A DNA stretch of 64,000 nt from Clarireedia homoeocarpa (GCA_001465935.1 LNKV01000038.1:504176-568175), one strand, 5' to 3'. Shown: positions 48,712 to 60,441, numbered from the stretch's first letter. The notes: generated by a model not told the origin, from the letters alone. Translations and numbers: made by a program.

Positions 48712-49117
48712 ATGATATCATTGATTTGGAGTTCTTGTTTGCTGGATACAAAATTACTGGCGTCTAAATAACGGAAAATGGGATAAGGAAAAGTACCATT
48801 GGGGATAGTATGGACTACAGGGTGTTTGGGAGCGTTTTTCTTGACTTCATTTTTGCTTCCAGACTGTTACCTGTATTTCTATGGGGTTGCGCAGAATACC
48901 ATACTACTTATAATTTTCATTAGAATTATCACAATTGATGCCTTCGTGGCCAGATATATTTATCCTGTAGCCCATGCCTTTGATCCAGAGTGTATCTCTG
49001 AAACGCCTCATAATGGATCCCGAATGCATATCCACTGCAGAACTCCAAACAGAAAACCGCAACCAATGCCCATAATTTCTTCAACATATCCCATCTTATC
49101 CTATCCATTCCTACAAC
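48712..49117. other. Convergent spacer PH gene / NNF1
   Basis: 3' flanks of both genes, AT-rich, no gene. The open frame at 48799-49161 is transcript-tail sequence without family resemblance. Confidence 0.4.
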
Positions 49118-49893
49118 CTACGCATCCCTCAAGATCCCCTCAGCACTCAAGGCCTCCCTAGTCAAACCGTTGACCTCCATCCCAAAACTCTCATTCGCTC
49201 GATCCAAATCCTCCACCACCCCTTCCACACTCTTCAACAGTCTCTCAATCTCCTCTCTCTGCTTCTTGATCTCTTCTGCCAGTATAGCATTCTGCGATTG
49301 CGTCGTCTGCAACTTAGCGTTTAGCTGCGATTGCTGCGTCGCGTAGATCGGCGCCAGATGTGCGGATATGATCGCGGGCGCGGGAAGTGTATGGGGCCTA
49401 TCCAACCATTCAGCTCAGCATTAGCAAATCTTCGCAAACATAAAAACCAGGCTCCCATCCCATCCCAAAACAAAAACAAAAAAAGAGACCACACTTACGC
49501 AACCCCCTCCCCTACTGCCGCTGCCCCCTCTCCATCTACTCCCCTCGCCCTCCTCCTCCTCGCTCCCTCCAACACCGCCTCCCACTCATTCAACCGCTCC
49601 ACCACCTTCCGCTCCTGCATAATCTGCTCAAACTCATCGAGCGCGAACTTTTCCAACCGCTGCACCATCTGCCCGTGCACGGCTTTCAGCGCCTCCGGCG
49701 CATTGGCCGCGATGGTAGGGAAACAGGATGAGAATGCAGGGTAGGAGATTGCGCGTAGAGAACTGCTTATTGAGTCGCTGTAGATTTTGGAAAGACGGCG
49801 TGCGCGGGGACCGGGGGTGAGAGGGATGGGGGGTTGGGGGGGAGGGGAGGGGGAGGGGGAGTGCGTGTGCGTGTGCGTTTGTGGGGTTCTCAT
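49118..49893 (-). CDS. NNF1: Kinetochore MIND-complex subunit Nnf1
   Basis: Exons 49893-49499 and 49397-49118 give 224 residues, the usual Nnf1 size. The conserved Nnf1 region is KIYSDSISSSLRAISYPAFS, then CFPTIAANAPEALKAVHGQM and FEQIMQERKVVERLNEWEAV, followed after the intron by HLAPIYATQQSQLNAKL and a coiled coil (EEIKKQREEIERLLKSVEGV). Nnf1 pairs with Mtw1 in the MIND/Mis12 complex that links centromeric CENP-C/CENP-A chromatin to the Ndc80 complex (family knowledge). The N-terminus is a low-complexity THTHTH and Pro/Ser tract encoded by GT- and G-rich repeats, so the true start may vary. The GTAAGT donor splits a GCG alanine codon. Confidence 0.85.
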
Positions 49894-50442
49894 GGTGGGT
49901 GGGAAGTTTTTCGCTGGATTCGTGGGTGGTTGTTAGGTAGTGGTTTTGCTGGTTGCGATTGTTTACTTGGGTGTTTGCATTGCGGTTTGTCGCGGGATGA
50001 CGCGCCGCGGCTGGGGACTTTTTAGTGGAGTCTTCAATCACCAGAATGATTGGGGTTGATTATATAAGCTTCGGCTTTAAACGTCTAGACGTCGAAATGC
50101 TGGCAGCAACATCTGGTAGGTCTCTGTGGCATTGCATATTCTCTCTTTCTTCGTCATCATCCTGGCATTACCGTTGAAGGCGTATGTGACGCAATATCAC
50201 AGATCAGGGAATTCGTTCTTCGATATATAAATATGATAACCGTTGCTACATTACGAATCAAGTGAATGTCACGCACAAAATCATTCTCCTCCCTCTCTGC
50301 AAGACCTGATCGTGGTTCTACCAGTTATTCACTCTCTTTGTACTCAGTGGAAACGTGTATCCAATTCATAGAAGTTCTAAAAATAAACAACTGAAGCTAT
50401 ATGTTATGACACTGGCAGGGACTATCTTACGATATTTTTTTA

Positions 50443-50713
50443 CTCTCCCCCAAGAACAATTGTTAAAATATGGAACTTGGCTTTAGTATAACCAGGGTAT
50501 ACAACCAGTAGAATTGATCAGATTCTCAGAACTTGCTATAGAAAACTTCTACCGATCTCGCTATTCAAACCCTGAGTCAGCTAAATTAGGTCCTACAAGG
50601 ACTGAAATAGGTTTAAGCAGGATACTGGCGAGGAGTTTGACTATTCAAATCAGGTCGTTCTTAGGTGCAGGGCGCAGACCCACCTATTAACAATTGTTCT
50701 TGGGAGGGGAGAG
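50443..50713. mobile_element. MITE with TIRs and TA target-site duplication
   Basis: The left end reads CTCTCCCCCAAGAACAATTG..., and the right end is its reverse complement over 24 bases apart from a 3-base insertion (right TIR 50687-50713). TA dinucleotides flank both ends (50441-50442 and 50714-50715). At 271 bp with no coding frame this is a miniature element. The TA duplication points to Tc1/mariner-type mobilisation, which in fungi includes Fot1/pogo and Flipper elements (family knowledge). Confidence 0.75.
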
Positions 50714-51000
50714 TAATAGAGCGGCTTCTTGTATATAGATCTACTGTCGGGATGAATGGACTACGGGAGGACTCAATCAATGGGCTACGGAAGATGGTAC
50801 GGGAGAGGTTACAGGAGTCAAATAAAGACTGAACAATGAAGCCATTCATGTAATCTTACGTAGTACAGGAGAGCGAGTCTATATAGTATCGCCTCGAGTC
50901 CATAGCACAATGACAATCAAGACTTACCGGAAACCCACAACATTAGACCACCATAGGAGTGATCTTGATGCCAAGGGTTTGGTAGTCAAACCACATCTAC

Positions 51001-51587
51001 TGTCAGGGGTGAAAAGTGCTGAATGACCTTAGAATATTGAACTAAAGAACTAAGACTATAAGAGGCCTTATATAGAACCAGAGGGCCCTAGGGCTAACCT
51101 TAGCGATACCCTTAGTGAAGTGGCATCCGGGCTGGCCATATATGCAGCTACATATCCACGACTCAGATTAACTGCGTGTACGACTCAGATGCGAATCGGT
51201 ACGAGTCGTCACACCGGGTCGAGGTATTCTGCTTCCAGATCCCAAACCACAAACCGAACCCGCGTCATTAATAGACTTATATCATCAAAGTGACCGCTCA
51301 CTGGAAGAGCTACTACCAGACTCGATCGAAGTCTCAAAGCAAGAGACCTAAACAAAAAGAAAAGAAAAAAGGATAGTGAAGTGATCAAGCCAGACCATGC
51401 CAGGAAGAAAGATTAAATTAAACAACTTACACTTCATAAGCGGAGCCTCGCTATTGATATCTACATTGCTACGTCAGCCACACAAGTCTGTTACTAGAAT
51501 TATCTAGTCTACAGCAACAACTCCGAACGCAAAGTTAGCGAACATGAGTCAGCTATAGTATAGAAGATCATTGGCTTGACCACTACA
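51001..51587. mobile_element. Possible solo LTR-like block
   Basis: The block begins TGTCAGGGG and ends CCACTACA, that is TG...CA with a 3-base inverted end, and has an internal TTATATA at about 51070 like an LTR promoter. Flanking 5-mers do not match, and no second copy is in the window, so this is only a hypothesis. Confidence 0.25.
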
Positions 51588-51597
51588 CTATGGTGGC
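51525..51597 (-). other. Degenerate tRNA-like sequence (Arg-UCU-like)
   Basis: Read on the minus strand from 51597, the sequence starts GCCACCA then TAGTGTAGTGG, a near-ideal A box and D arm. A CTTCTAT loop with anticodon TCT sits in a stem with four of five pairs, and GTTCG sits at the right B-box distance. The T stem does not pair and the 3' acceptor strand (expected TGGTGGC) is absent. It is therefore a relic, a tRNA-derived SINE head, or chance. Confidence 0.4.
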
Positions 51598-52173
51598 GCT
51601 TGGCTGCTGTAGAGGGGCTGTTTATTGATGTATAGTTAGTTCAATGGGGAGTGTTGATGGTGGTGGAGAATGGTTGATTGGGAAACTTTACTGAATTGGG
51701 AAAACTCGAAAAATGATCATGGAGCCTCCTTTGGACTATTCTCCAATTCTCTTTCGGTTTAAATATGAGATCTTCCACTTCAATACACATCACACTTCTT
51801 CAGAATGGATCAATGATGTTGAAATTCTGTGACATCAGGGTTTAATAATGGATAGAGACCTACGCCAATTCCAGAATTAAGAAGTGTAGATGCGAGAAGT
51901 TCTTTTGCCCAAGTTCGGATGACATGAGGGCATGAAGCTAACAAGGTTCTGAGAACTAAGATATATATGCATCAAAATAACGCTCAAATCGAATAAGCAA
52001 CATTGGAAATGGAAAGGTGACAGTCTATGTGAAACCAAATATATGCCCAAATAGTCACTTCTCCAGAAGTGGCGTCACTTTTGGATCTTCACAGTCGATC
52101 ACCCCTCTCGATCAACAAAACGATATACCTTCCAGCGTAACTTCAACGTTCATTCTGCCTTCATGTCAGATAA

Positions 52174-54032
52174 CTAAGACCGGGGATCTTTCCTGTTCTT
52201 TTCTTCTTTCCTCTTGGCCGCTGCAGCTTCTTTATCTTTCCTTACTTTCCTCCACCGCATTCCGTATTTTATAATTACGAAGAACGTCGGACTGTATGCT
52301 ACGAAGAGCAGGGCAAGGATAGTGTACGACCACTTGAGAATGTTAGCTAATGCACATGAGATCGACCAATTTGCGAGACTCTGAAGCATATACAAAGCAA
52401 GCAAGAGCAGGAAAAGTAACCACTTACGCCCGTACCCAATGCATCGACCATCGGAACAATAACCGCCGTCGCCACCGCTCCAATCTCACACCTCACCAAA
52501 TTATTGGCCGCGGTAACCGTTGCCGGCCGTCCGGGATAGATATCCACCATCAATATATTCAGAATTTGAAAACTGGCCACAAGGGCATACCCGATTACGA
52601 AAAGAAGAATAACTGGTCCAGCTATACTGACGCGATGGCCCATGACCCATCCATATGCAATGATAGCCGCAGCACCGAGATAAAAAAGCGGGATAGCGAT
52701 CTCAAGCCGAGCTTTCTCAATAGGGAAGTTCGTGAGGTCAAGTTGCCGGTTTTTCGTTAGGGGGAAATTGTGGATCTTCGCGTGCCGTCGGTAGTTGAAA
52801 TCGACGAGTTTTCCGGTTGTGAAGGCGGAGAGGATAGACCCGGCGCCGACAGGTATGAATACAAGAGAGATTTTGAGTTGGGAGAAGCCGTATAAGGAAC
52901 CGAATTGAGAGGAGGCGCCGGTGGAGATGGCATAATAGCATGCTAAGGCAAGACCAACAGCGAGAAGAAGAATCCCAGCTTCTTTATCTGTAGCGACTGT
53001 TAGTGTGGAGAGGGGATTGGGCACTTGGAGTTTGTAATTTTTGCGGAGGGCAATAAGCTTTTCTTCGTTTACAGGAATGCCGGCTTTGCGGCGGTTGGAA
53101 TGTCGGATGTGGTCGGAGATATTCATGCTGAGGAGGGGTGGTGGTATAGAACCATCATCGACGATGTTGCGGCAGGTTTCTGGTAGGAAGAGAATAAGTG
53201 GGATGAAGACGACGCAGGCGAATATTAGCAAAAACCAGAAGATCCAGTGCCAGCCGGCGTATTGCCCGAGTACTCCACCAATAACTGGAGCTACCATTGG
53301 ACCGAGAATACTACCCAGTGATGCGAAAGCTACATAGGTGCCACGCTCGGAAGATGTTATGATATCGCCTACCATACCATTTGCAAGAGCAACTGTTCCA
53401 CTGCTTCCTGCACTTTGGAGACATCTCAGTACCATGAGCGCTGGGTAGGAGTTTTGAAGGGCAAGACCAAGGGTGGTGAATGCGTAGATAACGAAGCATA
53501 TTATGTACGCGGGACGTCTTCCAGCTTTGTCTGAGAGTCCAGCAGTCATCATCGGTGCAACGCCTTGGATAACCTATGAGAGCGTCAACTCGCATTTGTA
53601 AAGGTGTTGGATTAATCATGTGCATACCAGAAAGATAGTGATAGTCAAACTAATCTCAGCTTCCGAAACATGGAGGTCTTTGGCAATCTGACTGAGAGAC
53701 GGATAGTAGATACTCGATGACATGGGAGAGAAGAGACTGGCAAGAGATCCGGTAACAATGATCATCTTTTTCTGCGAAACAGTGAAGACGCTGTAAGGGA
53801 CGTCTGCTACTGCTTGGTGCTTTTGGCTAACAGCCTCGGACGGGGACGCCAGGAACCCGTTTTTATGATCATCGGTTGCCTTCTCAGTTTTTAGATCGAC
53901 ATGAGGCTCATTTTGGTTAACTTCCGACTCATGAGTTCCGGAGGGCCCACGCTGTATTACACTTGAGTATATCGCATTGTCGTTCTCATGGGTGGAGTTA
54001 TCCCTTTGAGACTGGTCGCTAGTTCCGTCCAT
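52174..54032 (-). CDS. DHA1-family drug:H+ antiporter (QDR/TPO-like MFS)
   Basis: Exons 54032-53628, 53573-52428 and 52332-52174 give 569 residues. A long acidic cytoplasmic N-terminus (1-95) precedes twelve helices. SSSIYYPSLSQIAKDL and GLSDKAGRRPAYI (the helix 2-3 MFS signature) are followed by GSILGPMVAPVIGGVLGQYAGW, the motif C of antiporters, and FLPETCRNIVDDGS before the central loop. The C-terminus is lysine-rich and cytoplasmic. DHA1 proteins expel azoles, quinidine, polyamines or other toxic compounds at the plasma membrane (family knowledge). The last acceptor has an in-frame alternative 48 bases upstream (see findings). The frame is open upstream to 54152, but MDGTSDQ is the likely start. 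Confidence 0.92.
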
Positions 54033-55578
54033 TATGGGCTGCAAACAAATTCCCGACTCCTGGGTTACAGAAGGCGTAAATGATAAGGAGAAATTGAGTA
54101 GCAAAGAACAATAGAAAGGGGATAGCAGGCAAAAAGGACTTGTGAAATGCACTCGTCTAAAGAAAATGGTTCTCGATACATCTTTGGGCGATCAAAGGTA
54201 ATAAATACTTTTTCCATACCTGACACCCACGGCGAAGATTTTGGCGAGGCAGATACCATCCCCGGATTTAAACAGCTATCTCCAAGTTTTTGCGGGGGAC
54301 GGCGTTGATAAGTTGCGACTTCGCATTAATAGGGCTATGAAAATTTGATTCTTCGGAATACGAGTACATGATATGGTAATCATTACCAAAAGAAAGCCCC
54401 TTGAGTAAATATTGACTGGCACCGCCGAATGAGGGCTGCAATGATGGTAATAACGTGAAACTTTTGATTGCAGTCGCGCAGCACTGAGAAAGTCGCCGTT
54501 TCAAGACGTTCTCTATCGCACGCAAGCAACAGTCTGCAGGGCACGAAGGATATCGAGATGCTTAACTCAACCTTCGAATATTCCACTCTAGTGAATTATC
54601 AGGCGAGGATATTCTCGATACGATTGCGGCGATAAATGATTATCGCGTCAATCGTCTATCCCAAGACGATCCGGACAGCCATCCACCTAGACTATTCGAG
54701 CTTGAAGCATGGGAGACATGCAGGTACGTGAGTAAAAGGTCTGAGTGCTCATGTCTTACCACCGCCTGTGGGATAACAATAGCAGCACAGTGCTGCCACA
54801 ATCGCCGCTGCTGCTGCAGGAGAAAAGGCTAATGGCATCTGGTAGCAAAGACCAAAGGCTAATGCTGCTGAAGGGTCTGCTGAAGGGTCTCATTGTACTG
54901 TTTGCTGCGTGTGAAACTGAGCCACACGCAGCCATAATCGTGGTGTATTAAGTCACCGCGTTGGATGATTCCCGCCAGAACATACCGGCGAGCCTCATGA
55001 TTGGTCGTATGGTGAGCTGTTCCTGCAAAGCTAATGCTTGCACCTGTCCAGCTCCACAAAATGGAACATCCCATCGCCCCGCGAACCAAGAATTTCTTGT
55101 GCGTGGATCCTTCCCCAGCCTTCTCTTTCCGACTTGTCAATGTTTGTCGCGAACGCAAAATATATCCTCGAATTCGTTGCTTTTCGTGTCATGACGGGAT
55201 TATCAATAGCTTTATCATTGAAGGAATTGATAAGTTGATGCGGGTTTTGTTGTGCAATATCCAGCCAAAATCCGTGGACATTGGTCGGTTACCCGGCGAA
55301 CGATTATCCATCCGCCACTGTTTACCCTCGATAAGCACTTGGGCTTCAAGCTTCCATTTTCACCGCCACGAGAACTTTTACAACAAACTCCATATCCATA
55401 TCCGGCAGAACTAAACTCATCCATTCATTCCAGAACCACAAATTTACCACGAGGGATATCGTATCTACCCACATACCCTCCCTTTCGATCTTCGTCCCAA
55501 GCAATTGAAGACATTCGCTTTCGAAACATACCTCAACAATATTGAGGTCATCGGCCCTTAGACGGCAGACTCGCCGTC
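54033..55578. other. Divergent spacer, no supported gene
   Basis: Promoters of the drug transporter and the b561-like gene. Frames at 55034-55414 and 54859-55158 overlap on opposite strands with no family pattern. CTGCTG words cluster near 54800-54890. Nothing else seen. Confidence 0.4.
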
Positions 55579-58159
55579 ATGGCGACTGATAATCTGTCTC
55601 CGGCTGGGAGCAGTACATACTCGTCGGACACAATGTATGTAGGAGATGGGACGTGGGACGCGACGAAAAATGATTTCTTACTACCTAATCTAATGGGTTT
55701 GAACTTTGCTACTATGAGATATAATGGTGAGTGTTTCGTGATGACGCAGCTTTTGAATGGCGATGGCGGCATGAATTGAGAAAGAATGCTAATGGAAATA
55801 AGGAATGGGAAATAGGTTTGCGACTATGCCTGGCTATAGGGGACTAATCGCAGCTCACGGTATCTTGGCTGCCATCACATTCCTAATCGTGGTTCCAGCA
55901 GCGGTAATGATAGCGAGATTTTACGGTCGAAATATACGAAATGCCTTACGATATCACATATATTTACAAATTTTCACTCTTCTTATGTCGACAGCTGTAT
56001 TTACCCTTGGATGGATGGCAGTCGGTCGCGCGCGGAGCTTGACAAATCCTCACCATGGAATCGGATTGGCAATCTATGTTTTGATTTGGTTTCAATTCTT
56101 ATCAGGCTGGTGGACACATAGTAGGGAGAAAAGCCGAGTCATCAAACGGATTCCTCTCAAATTGGTGCTGCATCAATGGATTGGGCGTGCAACTGCGCTC
56201 CTTGCTATTGCGCAAGTACCTCTTGGTTTGACTCTCTATGGGTCTCCGGAATATTTGTTCATTCTCTACGCTGTTTGGATGGCATTTTTGGTGTTCCTCT
56301 ACTTCGTTCTTTCTTATAGAGCACTGCAAGTTCTTCCACAGGTACTACGCGAAGCTGGAGGACATGGGTCTGTGGTTCCAGAACGAAGAAAGAGTTCATG
56401 GGGAGGCATACTTGGGCCATTGGCAGCTGGTGCAGGGGCAGCTGCATTACTGGGACGAAATCGCAACAGAAGTCGAAGCAGAAGTCGAAGTAGGGTTCGT
56501 ACTGAAGTCATAGCTTCAAGGCGTGGCTCTAGAAGAGGGTCGGAGAGCTACATCGATGAAGAGAAATACGAGACTAGGAAAAAGGAAGGTGGTGGACTTA
56601 TGGATAAACTTTTCAAGGGTGCAGCAGTATTAGGGGCTGGTGCTCTTGCGAAGAGCTTGTATGATGGGCGCAAACGGAAAACCAATGATGATGAATACTC
56701 CTCGGTCGCCCACGATACTCCCGGTCGACGACGCCACAGACGTAATTCTAGCTCGATTAGTGATACAACAATTGATATTGAGCGAACGGAACGTAGGACA
56801 GGTGGTCCAATTCTTCCGGGTCCTGGCGGTCCAGTCGCGGCTGCTGCTGCAATTAGTGCGGCCGAACCGCGTCCAACAACTCCACGACCTTCGGCATCAC
56901 GAGTAACACGAACCACACGAAGTCATCGATCGCACAGTTGGGATTCTGATTATTATTCTTACGATTCTGGTACTACGAGCCCATCTAGAAGAATGAGCCC
57001 ATCTAGGAGAGCTCAGGAGGAAAGTAATGGTCTACGTAATGGACTTCTTGCCGGACTTGGAATAGGCTGGTTCACTAAACGAATGAGAGATAGGAGGGAG
57101 AAGAAAGAGCAAGAGCGTCTGGATCGTGAAGAAGATGAAAGATATGAACGGGAGAGAGCTGCCAGGAGGGCCGACACAGGCCCAAGATATACGGGCGATG
57201 GATATCCATCAAGAACCCAAGCACGTAGGAACTCGCGAGCAGAGTCATCTGATCTTTCATCTATTGTCGAGCCTCTTCCTGGACCACGAGCATCGATACC
57301 TCCTGTAACAGCAGGCATTCCTCCACCACAACCTCACCAGGACATCACCACTCCAATTGCCATGCCCGCCGCACCACCTGATCCACATGGTATTCTCCAT
57401 GAGACCGATAGCGAACTGACTCCAACACCAGGTCGCTCCCGGCGTCGCTCATCTGTCCGCCGACGTGAAGGCGAAGATGCAGCTGCAGCAGCTGTCGCAG
57501 GTGCCGCAGCTCTCGCAGCCGAAGAAGAGCGCCGTCGCCAGAGATCCCACTCTCGCTCCGCAGTCGCCAGTCCCCCCGTCAGTGTCAAAGTCAAAATGCA
57601 CGGCGACAAAGACCGCAATGTCACACTCCGCCGCCTCACCGAACAAGAAGCAGCCGCTGAGAGGGCCGCTCGTCGTCGTCAAGGCCATTCTCGCGCCGGC
57701 TCAGCAGGCAGTTTTAGCGAGCCCGAATCCTCGCAACGCTACCGACGCGCCGCATCCGAACGCCGCGCTGAATCACTCGCTCGTAGCGAAAAGAAAGATG
57801 AGGCGGGGCTTCCTCCACCACCTATGGGACCCCTGACACCACCCACTCCAGCGTTTGCGGAGGGCAGGAAACCCAAGGATTCGGCGTATTATTCGGGGAA
57901 ACCGGAGTCCCTTGCCCCAAGCACAATTATTGGGGCACCGCAGGGAGCGGGGCAGGCAGGGCAAGCAGGAAGTGTTTTTGGGGCGAAGACGGGTAGTTTT
58001 ATTAGTGAGGACACACATGGGACGTGGAGTGCTATGAGTAAGGATGGTAGTACTGATCATGCGGCAGACAGAAGGAGGAGGAGGAGGTTGGAGAGGATGA
58101 GGAGAGATGGTGAGGAGACGGGGACAGGCACGGTGCTGGGGAGTGTGGACTATCAGTAG
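55579..58159 (+). CDS. Cytochrome b561-like membrane protein with long SR-type tail
   Basis: Exons 55579-55726 and 55803-58159 give 834 residues. The short first exon (YVGDGTWDATKNDFLLPN) joins GMGNRFATMPGYRGLIAAHG, which opens helix 1. About five helices follow to residue 190 with the histidines expected of b561-type haem ligation (AAHG, RYHIYLQ, NPHHGIG, LHQWIGR). From about 215 to the end it is disordered: SRSRSRSRVR and RRGSRRGS runs, then Arg/Glu-rich and Pro-rich segments. The membrane part matches a fungal b561-type family; the DOMON domain found in some relatives is absent. Electron transfer across a membrane is inferred, and the SR-like tail is unusual for an enzyme of this kind. Confidence 0.85.
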
Positions 58160-59419
58160 AAGGAGAGTGTAATAGACACTTTAGGGCGACCAGGTGAGGG
58201 CTAAAGATTAAAGAGACGCAGGAATTATCCAGAAGGCAAGCATGTGAACTGCTCTGCAACGATGTTGTGTAATAATGTACAATGACCTTATGTCTATTTG
58301 TCGGTGTTGGGAGTAAAAGGGAAAATTCTAGGGTGGTCTTTTGCTTTATTGTTGATGCGTAACCATTTTGTATTTCTCCCTTGATATATAAAGGGGAAAT
58401 AGAAGGAGCGCAGATGGCAGAAGAGAGATTAAGGATTTTCATGACTTATTTGTATGTTGTTTGTTGCTGATTATTTGTTTTGGCGTGGTTTTTAATGATT
58501 GTGAATGAGTTATGAATCTATATGGGAGGGAGGGATGGCTGGGTGGTAGGGATGGGGGATGAAAGGGGGGAAGTGAAGGGAGGTGGAGGAGGAAGGGTAA
58601 AGGGGAAATAGGATAGGGTGGGGGGTAGTGGGCGTATAGAGTGAAATGGAATAGATTGAATTGAGATGAAATTGGGAAGATCATTACGGCATATGTTATA
58701 AATGTGATGGAAGTGTATAGCGTTTAATGTGCATGTTGGTGTATAGAGTCTCAATAATAAGATTTGTTTGTTGTTGTTTCACAGACCAACTCGCTATGGA
58801 AAAGGGATAGTAGATCCTGAAAGATATCACGAAGCAGGCTGCGCTGGGAGTGATATCGGGGAAAGTCCATAAGGTTGGGACAGTGTTGCGTTGAGTCGAG
58901 ACTGATTTGCCGCGTAGGTTTAGAACTATTGATCTTAAAAGTGTCACTGGCTCCTTTCTACAGCTTCTGACTTGTCATGATTAAGAAGCATTTCCGGGCT
59001 TTCGAGTTGGAAGATTGTCTATTTGGAGAAGATACCAGTTTTTTACTATCGCAGTAAGGAGGAACAAAGGAGGGCACTTTCCTCAAGGGCGAGGATAAGG
59101 TCACGGGCTTTTTTGAATAGTCGGGACTATGCTAGATTATTGGGAGAGGGATTTGCAATATGGATGAATAAAAAATATCAATTTGATAATCCTGAAAATA
59201 TGCACAACTTCCTTGAACTCCAAGCCTAGGACAAATATATGGATTCTCGCCGCACACTAAGTACATAAAAATGAATTGCAAGCTCCGAAAACCCAATCCA
59301 ACTCAAAGCAACTCAATGCAAGTAGCGCAAAAGCCAAACGTGAAAATACCTAACTCTTGAACATCAATCATCCATGTGTCATCGTATGTCGGATCATTTT
59401 AACGCCGTTATTTTTTCGC
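58160..59419. other. Convergent spacer with a purine-rich tract
   Basis: 3' flank of the b561-like gene. It contains an almost pure G/A tract at about 58524-58631. A 68-codon frame at 59023-59229 (REEQRRALSSRARIRSRAF-like) has no family resemblance. Confidence 0.4.
58524..58631. repeat. G-rich purine tract, quadruplex-capable
   Basis: Roughly a hundred bases consist of repeated GGG and GGGG runs separated by one to five bases (GGGAGGGAGGGATGG near 58525, GGGTGGGGGG near 58615). The G-run spacing fits a potential G-quadruplex on the plus strand. Confidence 0.7.
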
Positions 59420-60441
59420 TCATCCATAGTGAATACGAGCAGGCATTTTATTTGTTTGCTTCGTGGCAGACTCTTCCGAGTTTGTGGTCTTGCTATCGCC
59501 CCGTCTACCGGTAGGCATACGATCTTTAATCGGTATTGATTCGTCTGGCGGATACTGCCGCTGAATACGATCCAAGAAGGTAGCGGTAGCTGTTCGTTTA
59601 ATACCAGGTTTCACGTCATTGGATTTGTGTATTGAGCGTTTGGCACTGTCGTTGCCGCTAGCATCACTGGTATACCCTGCTTTATTTCTTGACGTTTTAC
59701 TTCCGGCCATATTCAGTTTCTTCCTAGATGTGGGCTTTTGCTTCTTTGGATTGTGACCACATTGACACCATTTGGGGTGACCTTTAGAGACCTTGTGGGC
59801 TTTGTTCATACAGACACCATATTGATGAGAAAGTAGATTGTATGCAAGGTCTCCAAGACCACACGTCCATTGATTGTCATACAGAATAGGGAGAAGAATA
59901 TTGTAAAACACCTTAACTCTGTCTCAAGGATATGCGTTCATCCACTCCCACTTCCTTTGGCCTATAACAGCGAGATTAGCTTCAGCGCCTAGCAAATGCT
60001 TAACAATCTAGGGCTCACCGTAGATATATTCAAGTGTTTTATTCACCAAGTCTTCGAGGTTGCTTGGTTCATTATCATGCGGTCGTTCCAAAGCATGGTC
60101 GAGAACACGAGCGAAACCAAAATAGTGCTTTCCCTCTTCAGGTTTTGGTGCAAGATCTATTTTCCATGGCAAAGCGTCACTTTTATAGACTTTAGTTTGC
60201 ACGCGTGGCTGCGTGTTGCTAGGGAATACTGTATAATACTTCCCCCTTTGTATGACTCGTCTCTGTAGGCAATTCTTGCGTCAAATGCTAACATGATGGT
60301 TTCTTCGCTAACTGTGTCTAATTTACCTCGATCTGACATTTTGAGAAACGATTGCATGTTATTGCTGCGTTTATCAAAATAGGTCAGGTACATCTGCGAC
60401 GGCGACCGAGCACTCGACCTGATCTGAACCAGCTTCGCCAC
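59420..60441 (-). pseudogene. Broken gene of unknown function
   Basis: Three coding-looking blocks lie in order on the minus strand: 60441 to about 60240 (MSDRGKLDTVSEETIMLAFD and SYKGGSIIQ), 60202-60008 (YKSDALPWKIDLAPKPEEGK, FGFARVLDHALE, LVNKTLEYIYG) and 59965-59420. The last two join cleanly through a GTGAGC...TATAG intron (QRKWEWMNAYP), but a TGA at 59926-59924 then interrupts the frame before DRVKVFYNILLPILYDNQW. The first two join only with a poor splice site or a frameshift. The tail is basic and Ser/Thr-rich. The blocks look like one former gene; the family is not recognised, though the middle is faintly like BTB-type proteins. Confidence 0.5.

Larger units (their letters stand above)
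49894..52173. other. Transposon-relic spacer
   Basis: 2.3 kb between NNF1 and the drug transporter. It contains a TA-flanked MITE (50443-50713), a tRNA-like relic (51525-51597) and a possible LTR-like block (51001-51587), each listed separately. No intact coding frame. Confidence 0.6.

Noticed and set aside
49118..49405. Separate 95-codon gene beginning at 49405
   Set aside because: There is no ATG at 49405, and the frame joins exactly to the Nnf1 first exon through a GTAAGT...ATAG intron.
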